Assembly (NCBI GenBank): GCA_949825025.1
Contig: OX463781.1
Span: 47,008,317-47,072,316 of the forward strand
Length of the DNA: 64,000 bases
From: Siphlonurus alternatus
Lineage: Eukaryota; Arthropoda; Insecta; Ephemeroptera; Siphlonuridae
Direction of reading: 5' to 3'
In this document: positions 47,746 through 58,300 of the stretch, piece after piece
Numbering within the stretch: position 1 is the stretch's first letter
How the letters are laid out: every line of letters starts with the position of its first letter
Made by a program: the position numbers and the translations under genes
Notes under the pieces: model-generated
What the model was told of the DNA's origin: nothing
What the model saw: the letters and a program-made list of their open reading frames with translations, nothing else
Database searches by the model: none

Positions 47746-49378
47746 TGTTGCTATAATTGTTTATAATTATAATTTTTTTAAATATTTTATTATGTGATTA
47801 ATGCTGTACAGCCTTTAATCGAAATAAAAATTTGAATTTATGTACAAAATTACGAAAAAGGGTTTGATTTTTATTAAATATACATTAATTACAAATCAAT
47901 TTAATTTTCAAACGTTTTATAGTAATATTATATAGATTTCTTTTTCTAAGTCTAACAACACAGTTCAGTATGTCACGGTCCTTGCCTTTAGGTCGAGTAC
48001 CCTGATTGACTAAAAAAAAAACAACAAGGGCCAATATATATAGCAACAGGTTTGAAAGTCACATATAAAAAAATCCTTGATCACGATCACGACAACCACC
48101 AAGGCTAAGTGGAAAATTTGCAGCACGATGTTCTCACCTTACAGGAATGTACACACGACGTAAGAAATGTAACGAATTATCATTCATGACGCATAATTTA
48201 CATGCATGGTGGTAGCCATAAAGGTGCAATGAAAGTCATGCATAATGTTAAATGCTCTTTATTGTGTTTTTAATGTAATTATAATTCATATACATAATAA
48301 TTATTATTTAACCTTAATACAATTCAAATTTATCCTAAATGCATATTTTTAATAATTATGAAGGTTACAATAAATTTAATATACTCTACTGAAATTAAAA
48401 GTATATAATAAATAAAGGAAACAAATATGTAAAGTAAATAATGAGAGAAGGAAATTATTTATAAATATTCCCATATGATAAGAAACACAATACAATGAGG
48501 TATGAGGTCTTTATAATAACAAAAAAAATATGATGTTGTTGTGGGGAGAGTTTTTCATTTAAATAATTTTTAAAGTGACTGAAAAAGTTTTTAAGTAAAA
48601 ATCCAATTTCAAAATTGCCATCTCATGTTTTGATAATTACGTCTCGTGTGATTTTGGGTTGTAAATGTCCCAGTATAAAAATTGACTGGCGTGACTGCAG
48701 TTGTAATTAATTCTAGTGAACAGGGTGTACATTGCCCTTAACTCGTGAACACGCTCACTTCGCTGTGTGATACGATCAAATTGATATTTTTTTAAACATG
48801 ACAAAAAGTTGAGATTATATACGTAATATTGCAAATGGATATTTTCTCAGTACAGAATTTTTTAACGACAAAAATATCAAACAAAAAACAAAAACTCCAT
48901 CCTGTTTGTGATATAAAATGAGCAACTGATGAGCTGCTTACAAAAACTCATCAAACTTGTACCTTGATTTTTTTTCCCTTCATCAATTTTTTTCCTCTTG
49001 TATATACAAAATATATAAAAGCTCTTCCTACTCTTTTGTTTTTTGGACTTTGTGAAACTTTTTTGTGTAATGTGGTGCGAACTCACACTTCATAAACACA
49101 GTAATTTTCAAAGGATTTTTTTCCAAAGAAGAGAAATAAAAAATGCTACTTCAATCGATAAACCATGCTTAGTGACTGCATGAGCGTTCATATTACGTTA
49201 GACTGGTATATAATACATGATAGAGGGGTACACGACAGTACACCAGTATAAAATATATTTTATGGCGTTTATCATTTAGACAAATCTACTAATTATTATA
49301 GTATAATTTATATGAGCATTGGTGTAATCTGTGAATTATTTTGGGGGCTCCCCCCCCCCTCTCCCTTGAATGGCTCAC

Positions 49379-49560
49379 GATATCTCGTCCCTTGTTCGGA
49401 ATAATGAGCTATCTGCTTACAACGATTCCTTTGCAATAATGAGCTATCTGCTATTTCAGGTAAGCGCAATTATGAGCTGTAAATCCGTATAAAGTAAAGC
49501 TCATAATTGCTTCACCACAGAAATAGCAGACAGCTCATTATTCCGGATGAGGGAATATTA
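49379..49560. mobile_element. MITE with TATCTCGTCCCTTGTTCGG ends, copy 2
   Basis: CGATATCTCGTCCCTTGTTC, GGAATAATGAGCTATCTGCT on the left; AGCAGACAGCTCATTATTCC, GGATGAGGGAATAT on the right. The GAGCTATCTGCT unit occurs twice on the left. More diverged than the 43.6 kb copy. Confidence 0.65.
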
Positions 49561-50639
49561 TATGGGGGGAAAATACATGGACTGTGATGGATGGGGTTGC
49601 CTTTTTCCTTTCCTTAACTTCACTCTCCTTCCAATAACCCCACCTCTTAATATTGGTAATTTAATTAATTTATTGTGTGTACAGTGAAGCTATCACAGAC
49701 ATTTATAATATTATTAGTGGCATATGATTATAGTACTAAAATAGAAACATCGAGATAATTATACAATGCATGTTAGCAAAAACAGAACGTATTTATTTAC
49801 GTTTTTTTAATTACGTGCTTTGTCAAAATATATCATCATAATGTTTACCCTAGAGAGAAGGATCTCGCCACCACGCCCATGGGTAATAACATAGTTTACA
49901 TTTGTTTACATGCGTACAACAGAAACTTGGGAGAATGCATATTGAAATAAAAATAAAAATATAATAATTACATATATACTTTTAGTTAATTAAATTAAGT
50001 GAGTTCATGAACTTAATTTTTTTATAATAGTAAAATGTCATCGTTTCATAGCACTGATGTCAAAAAGTTAGATGCATAACTGACTCGGTTATGTTGTTAT
50101 TGATTTATGCTTCATTTTTTTTTAATTAATTGTTTTGATTAATTAACTGATGATTTTTTATACAACAGTTTTCCAAACTCTTGGGGTGTATATTGTAATA
50201 TTCCATGTAAAGGGTCATATATACATTTTTCGGAATAAACAATTAAAAAAATAGTATTCTTAATTTTATCAGCATAATTAATTATTACCCAGAATTAAAT
50301 AAAATTTATTATTGTTGAAACTTGATTAGTGAACCTGAATGAACTAGAACTATAAGAATCTGGCAAGATATTACACATAGTTTATGATTGTATTTGTTTC
50401 ATTATAGTTTTTTTTTTTTTTGGGTTATTCATATAGCTCTAAGGCAATTTTACAATAACCAAATGAAAATGAAACCAGTATAGATGGAGAAAGTATAAAT
50501 ATATAGTAGATAAATAGATAAAAGTGTAAGTAGATTATTATTGTTAAAAGGGAAAGTTTATAAAAAAAAAATATTATTATTTAACTACGAAAATGAGTCA
50601 AAATATAATTTTTTTTTATGCAAGAGGGTTTTTCCTTAC

Positions 50640-50820
50640 AAAGTTTCTGACTCTCATGCTCCAACAATGGTGTTTTGCTCCGGTGAGCAACAATGGCCGT
50701 GAAGACTAACGCACGGGAGGAGGGACCTTGGAGGACCCGCCGTGACCCACTCGCAGACCCTCATGCGGTGAAAGCGGCGGTGCCCATTACGTCATACCAT
50801 AACGTCACCAACAAAAATTC
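50640..50820. promoter_or_regulatory. CpG-rich island in the presumed tetraspanin first intron
   Basis: CTCCGGTGAGCAACAATGG, GGACCCGCCGTGACCCACTC, GCGGTGAAAGCGGCGGTGCC. A possible donor (GCTCCG|GTGAGC) is present, so this could be an alternative first exon about 1.5 kb before the tetraspanin start. The Arg/Ala-rich frame from ATG at 50693 is not recognised. Confidence 0.3.
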
Positions 50821-52278
50821 TAAACCACTTTAATTTTTAACTCAATTTAACAGGAGGAAAATTATATAATAAATTGTTAATTTACAAATGATACGGAAGT
50901 AGATATTTCCATACTTACAATTTATTATTTATATTACACAGACATAAAAGTAATTAATTTAATTATATAGACAATTGTTGTCAATTTTAATATTAGGAAG
51001 TACTTAAAATAATTATTAAATATTTTACAAAAATTATTATTATTAATGTATTACAAAATAGAGATTACAATATTTCCATTGTATTTTTTTAAAATTATAT
51101 TTGCAAATATTGATAAAAAGTATAAAAACATATTTTTAAGATTATTTTCTGGCAATTCATTTATTTAAACGCTATTAAATGAACACAAAAGTTGTCTTTT
51201 CAAAGTGACCTTAAAGAGAAGAAAAAATTTGACTTCCTCCTTCGTTACTCACAGCCTTGAATAATTCATGAAGTAATTAAGCATAATGTTTTGTTATCAA
51301 AAACAACGTAAACTTTCGTGTGCATTTAAAACGGTAGCATCAACAACAGTCTTAATTATTATAGTGCAAATTATTATCTCACCAATATCGATTTTTATTC
51401 GATTTTTGTAACTATATTGATGTTATAATTACCAAGGGATTATACTTTGCCATAAAGTGCTAATGTATTAAGTTAGAATACGATGGACTATACGGTTACC
51501 CACTATTTATGTATTTTATCCATGCAAGATCCCACAACGAAGGAAATCGCGTCATAACAACAAGTATATGTTCGTAATAGATAGTTTCTCTAATTAATTT
51601 CTTAAAATTATGCAATTAAACAATATATAAGGTAGATTAAAGTGCAGAAATTGTTCATTATTTAAAATTTTTGAACTAATCTCTAAATTTGAATCTAAGC
51701 TTAATTCTCATGAAACTCGGAAAAAAAATCAGATTCAAAGGAATAGCCTTCCCTAAAAAAGTTCCTCGATAAAAATAGTGCTGCACAGACTTGTCTCCCC
51801 TCCCTCCCCCAAATCTATATAACTAACTTGTCATTATAATACATTATTGGGAAAGAGCAATCATCGCACTCCAGAAAGCGAAGGCTTTCTCTTGCAACTG
51901 AGAATCTTCAATATAACTGTGCTACACGTTGATTCATCCAAGCATTCCACAATTATTATTATGTAATTATAATATTGTAGCATTTTTGTTGTTGTAATTA
52001 TAAATTATATACAATTAAGTGGGACTGTACTACTACTCATATATGCATAGTTATTCGTCGCTTCAGAATATATAATAAGTGTCGTATAATCTAAGTTTTG
52101 ATGCAACTTTAGACCCTAGTTACATGAAACGTAAGTTGTCTAATTGCATCAAAACTTCGTGGTTTATTCTGAGGCGTCGAAATTTTTAATTGTTTACGTT
52201 AACCCAATTTAATAATTTAGAGAAAAAAAATGTTCTAATATGATTGTGTAATAAAACGGTATTGATGTAATGTTTCAG

Positions 52279-52361
52279 CAGCCATGGGGAAAGGAATGGA
52301 TATGGACGGCTGCGGCCAGTTTATGAAGTACAGCATGTTCGTAGCCAACTTCATCATCTTC
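52279..52361 (+). CDS. Tetraspanin coding exon 1: N-terminus and first half of TM1
   Basis: Acceptor TGTTTCAG ends at 52278; five UTR bases CAGCC precede ATG at 52284, so a non-coding exon lies upstream. Encodes MGKGMDMDGCGQFMKYSMFV, then ANFIIF, ending before the consensus donor GTAAGT. If the intron is retained, the frame stays open to a stop at 52566, predicting a 94-residue protein with only TM1. Confidence 0.93.
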
Positions 52362-55300
52362 GTAAGTGTTATTGTGGTGCGTCCATTTAAACCCATAAGG
52401 TCTGTGCTCCGAGTGCTGCCTCCTCGCTGTGTGCTGCTGCATATTGACAGGCTCGCTATACCGCCAGCATCGCCCGCACGAGTCGCAACTACCCCCATGA
52501 CACCCAGAAACATTGCAGGACATAACTTTTTTATGATAAACATGGCCCGGATCTATACTTGTCATTAAAGATTTACTAACTTTATAATTTATTGGTTTCT
52601 CTGTAAAAAAAATAATAAGGTCTGTTCGTAAACACTGCCCAAAGTACAACATTTTCTGCACCCGATCGACCTTATGTCCAAGTACATAAGGTCGATCGGG
52701 TGCAGAAAGTGTACATCAAGGAAGGTTTATCAACAGACCTAAATTATCTTTAAACTAGACGAATTATAAATTAATGAAATAAAAATTAATAGATTACTTT
52801 CATTACTTTCTCGTTTAGACGTATTATAAATAATAAGATAAATTATTTTTAAGACTTTGTGATATGCTTGAAGCTTGACTCCCCTTTTTTTGTGAGACAA
52901 TTTGATTTACTGAAAAGTTTGACGCTTATTACTTGCATGGATTGATCAATTATTAAATAAAGAATGTGAAGGCTCTTTAAAAAATGGAAAAACAATTTAG
53001 AAGCAAAACCAATAAAATTATTTTGAATTCTTTTTCCTATATTAATTAAATAAGAACTATTGCAGTGATGTTTTGGAAATCTGAAAAGAGCATTTTCATC
53101 AGTTTGACTTGATATGTGTGATTCAAATATTGCATCTGATTTGTTTTGTGTTAATTTTTTTATGCCATGCACGTCAATTTTCAGGATTATATTTTACAGA
53201 AATATCATTAGTTAATTTTTGATTCTGTTGTAAATACGAGGCGTAGATAAATTATTGTAAAATGTCGAGGTATCCGGCAGCTTATATGAAATAATTAATC
53301 CTGCGGTTACTCAATTTGTTTATAACACCTAGAGGCAATGACTGCTACATAATTACTACATTATTATATAGATTATATAATTTATATTATTAGATTATAT
53401 AGTTCAACAAACTTAAAATTGCTTCCGAAAGTAGCCGAAAGTGAAACTTTTTATTTGAATGTTTGCAGAAAAATTATATATTGAATTTCAACCTCTCTGC
53501 ATATATAGTCATAGTCCAGTCGGAATCTTCCCACTTTCGCGAATTCCAGTGGTAATCTCGTACTTTTTGAACTGTATCATTCACTCAACAATTAACTCCA
53601 TTTTAGTGCTGAATAAGTCGATGAAAGCAGAAACTTCTCTTACGAGTGTAAAATAACGTATGACAAAATGTATGTAACGAATACGTGTTGTGTGAGTTTG
53701 TATCCAGGATTATTGTAAGCAATTTTGTTGAAATTCAATTCAGGGTGATAATAATAATACTCTAGATCGCTGATGATAGTCTACGAATAGTATGTAATTA
53801 CTGAAAAATGAATTGCTTTTATTACAATTTTTTTTAAAACTGTAATTTAATAAAGTAATGTAACACCATAGAGTATCCATTAATTGGAGTATCCTCGATT
53901 AAAATATACTATATGATCACATTACAATAAAAATTTCCTGCCCTTGCATTTTTATAATCTTGGTCATAGCTTGAACAGGAAAGAGATAACAAACTATAAC
54001 ATTTTCATTTGGGAATCAGAAGCCAAAAATTATTTCGATGGTCAATTTCCTTTCACTAAGGTCGATATTATGCATGAATTTTGCCAAATGATGGCCCTTG
54101 TATACATTCGAGTTACATTGCTGACCTTTATAATGTTCTTCCACGATGATGAAAGGGCAGCGCAGACGGAGGTGTGACGTGTTTATGCGCAGGTCGGCGG
54201 TATCACGGTGCTCGGTATCGGCGTGTGGACGCTCGTGGACAAGGCGTTCATCAACGAGCTGCTGGGGACTAACCTCTTCATGGGCGCGGTGTACATCCTG
54301 ATCGCCACTGGAGCCCTCGTCGCAATGCTCGCCTTCTTCGGCTGCATCGGCGCAGTCAAGGAAATCAAGTGCATGCTTCTCTTGGTGAGTTTTACCATGA
54401 TAACTTTCGCCAGATTATACACCAATATTATTTACACAAGCTTTTTAATTCAAACATAAAAGACATAAAGAGCGTAGATTTTAGCCTAAACATTTATAGT
54501 ACTGCAATTTGATGTAAAATGTTTTAGGGGGGAAAAGAAGCCTAAAATGTATATATGTTAAATTTTGTGTAAATTTCCTTTGGAATTTTTTAACTCAATC
54601 CATCTCGGTATATAATTAAAATATACTATAGACTATCTGCTGAAAACTCTTGCTTATATAATGGTTTTTCTAATTTACACTAAATCAATAGACAATAATG
54701 GTTGCATTTTTTTATTTCATAATTAGAAAATATACCTAAAATTATGCTTTTCTGAATTTTTTCAGATTTTTTGGAGTGCGGGAACTAATTTTAAAAAAAT
54801 ATTTAAAATCTCTGAATTAGGGTGGTACACCTGATGGGACAACCATGACGTCATTTGTCGTGCTGTGATTGGCTATTGATGACATCACGGTTGCTGTGAT
54901 TGGCTATTGATGACGTCACGGTTGTCCCATCAGATGTACCACCCTAATTCAGATTTTTTAAATATTTTTTAAAAATTAGTTCCCGCACTCCAAAAAATCT
55001 GAAAAAATTTCAGAAAAGCATAATTTTATGTATATTTTCTAATTATGAAATAAAAAAATGCAACCATTATTGTCTATTCAATTTTATTTTATATATTTAC
55101 TTTTCCATATCGAATTACTGGTGAACCCCAGTCTAAATTCTAACTATAATACATGTATATTTAAATATTTTAAATTCAGATACATTGTACATTTAAAACA
55201 TAATTATGTATTTCTTTTACACAATATCCCTCGATATTAAGATAAATTATAAAACATCTGACAGAGATTAACAGTTTCTCTTCCTCCTGGATTGTGCCTT

Positions 55301-58300
55301 TCTTGATCAGTCAAGCTTCCTAGTAAGTAACAATTCCAGATGACCGCACCTCTCACGTCGATCACCAAAAACAACAATACGTAATAAAGAAGAAACACAC
55401 TTATTACAAGAGCTTCCAATCTATTGTTTTCACTATACAAATTGCATGAATACATCACGCTTTCACAGAAGATTATTAAAAAAACACATAATGAAATGAA
55501 TTTTAATAGGGGCTATTTCATAGACGATTAAAATTATATGTTTAATTTGTTTTTCCGTAATAGGTTTTTTAAATATACTTTCTGATCGATCGCCGAGATG
55601 ACTTGAAAGCATCATAAAATTTACCACTGCGGTCGTGCATGTTACAAACACAGAGTGAAGGAGTGCACTTTTTATTTGCATTAGAGTGCAGAGTCGTACA
55701 CGTACATTATATTTCTTAAAAAAATAAAATTTTGATATAAATAATAAAAAATATTCACTGAAGCGTGTGAAGCATATTATATAGATATATTATATGCATG
55801 ATTGAAAGCATGGTTTAAAGCAACAAAAAGCATATATATAATAAATTCAAAGGGAAAAAAATAAAGTATTGCGTAAGGACTCGGGAATGTCAGAATAAGT
55901 ATAGACTTTTTATTTTATCAGAAGATCAAAAAATGTTGGAAATTGTCCGAGTTCAAAAACCTTAAAATGTATAAAGACTGGTCACGCTACGGTTTTATGA
56001 GTTTTAGTCGATAACACGCACGTGGGTGATTTTATATTTCGTATTATGACGCAAAACAGATCATGTATATTTGTGTAATTTCAAAATTAGCTAGTTTAAA
56101 GTGCCATGTGAAGTTTGCATGGGGAAATTTTCAGCAGTGTGTTCAATTGTTATTTATTTTGTTTGCATATTTTTTACGTTAAAGCTTGAATTCAAATTCA
56201 AAATGCTTTTTTTTTTCAGAAAACACATTAAAATAAAAGCTTTATTTTAATTCAGTGCAGTTCTGTCACGTGTATTAATACGACACCTGATGCATGGATT
56301 TGCAATTTTAGTTACAACTTTTATCCTCGCCAAAGAGTGTGTGTTATTTTTTTAAGCCAGTACCAATTTTTGATAAACACATTGTTTAAACACATTTATT
56401 TGTTGTACACCCTTCAATAAATTTTTAGTTTGTAAAATACCAATTTTTGTTTTGAATTAATTTTGATATACTTTTTAATTTTATTTTACTGTATAAATAC
56501 TATTATAAATAAATAATAATAGTTTAAATTTGAAGTCTAAAAATACATTTACGTATTTTTTTTTAAAATTGATGAATACAGTTTATAATATGTTAAAAGA
56601 AAAGAGTAATGTATGATCAGTATGATTAACAAGGCTGAAAAAGGGAACTTATTGTTCAGCCTGCATAAGTTTGAACGCAACCCGCTATGCACAATAAGTT
56701 GCATAACGCCAGTCAACATTTAAAAAATTAACTACTAAATTAAGCCAAATTACTCTTTTTGAATTAACAATCATATATCATCTTAGAAATAAGTGACGTG
56801 TTATTTCTCTGCACGCACTTGTCATCTTCATCGTCAAACTATAACATTATGATTGACGAGCACCACAATGCAATACAATAAAATTATAGTTAAAAATTTT
56901 ATCGAATCATTTTTAAATTCAACACGTCTTAATCTTCGATATAACTTAATGTATTTCCTAGTTTCTAAACTCTGTTCTATATTTTTGTTTACAAGCATAT
57001 ATTATATAACATAAGAGTATATTTTTTTTTATTGAAATGCACACACCACGGTATATCACAATGCTGACTTGAATATATAAATATTTACAATACACCACAC
57101 AAATACACTCACATTTGCATATTAAAACAGCAATTCTACTTTATAATGACACTTTGGACACAACTAGAGTCAAATTAATTTGATATTCCCACCGGAAGTA
57201 GCCGGAAGTTGAGGGTTTCTGTCTTTCCTCTTCATATTTGAAGTTTGAAACTTTGCAAAGAGGTTTGTAATAAAATTACAGAGTTTTTACAAAATTTCTG
57301 AACGCAGACATGAACAGGAAGGTAAGAAAACACTTCCGGCTACTTCCGCCAATAATTTAAAATCAATACAACTGTTTGTCATGTATACATGTATGAGTTT
57401 GCTCAGAGCCCTCAGAGAGCACGCTTCAACTATATTTTATTGTTTGAATTAACAAATTTCTCACTATATAGCAGGAAAATGGCAGTAAAGCAATTCATGA
57501 AAATTAAATTTAAATTTTGATCTTTTAAAGATTTCAGCATTGTGAGAAATCAAATCATAATTTATTTCGCTACAAATGTTGAGAACGCGATTTCCCACAG
57601 TACGCATCTTGTGACGCCTCTGGCGGGGTGTTTCAGTACTTCCTGCTAGTCCTCGTGGTATTCGTGGTGATGCTGGTTGGTGGAGTGCTGGGCTACGTCT
57701 TCCGAGAAACGGTGCACAACTCCATGGAACAGGAGATGCAGGCCTCTCTGAGATTGTACGGCGAGAACCGAGCGATCACCAACGCATGGGACTCCACTCA
57801 GGAAACGGTGAGTTTTCAAACTTTTAATACAAACTATACTGGAGATTTGTGTAGCAGCGTTCTATATAATATGTCCTTTTTATGGACTGTTTTAGTGTCT
57901 CCTACCTCTAACTTGTTTTTTTTTTATGTATCCATGACGGAAATATAATAAATTATTATAACATACACTTTTCTCCCCATTTTATAATTTGAAGAGAGGA
58001 TATCTATAGTTCAGTTTGCAAATTAATAATTAATTAAAATCCTTGTAATTAATTATTTTGTGATTGTGTATTTATATACGAACTGACCTATTGAGGTTTA
58101 TAAAATGTATTATAATAATATTCGTTCTGTTCGGTACGCACTCTAAAAAAAATAAAAAAAAAAATAAATAAATAAAAAAATTACGTATTTTGCAGTTATA
58201 TAAAAAATATATAATTTTATTATATGGAATTGTAATTTTAAATTAGTGCCCAGCGATCAAACGGTAATAAATGTCATATTCACAACAGGTATAATATAAC

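Noticed and set aside
52235..52661. Minus-strand frames of about 100-128 residues
   Set aside because: Antisense to tetraspanin exon 1 and its GC-rich intron start; no family features or independent signals.
52849..53172. 107-residue minus-strand frame as a gene
   Set aside because: No recognisable family, no splice or promoter support, and AT-rich codon use; located in a tetraspanin intron.
53944..54177. 77-residue plus-strand frame directly before tetraspanin exon 2
   Set aside because: It ends just before the acceptor and has AT-rich intron composition; judged chance.
54183..54425. Minus-strand 80-residue frame
   Set aside because: Antisense shadow of tetraspanin exon 2.
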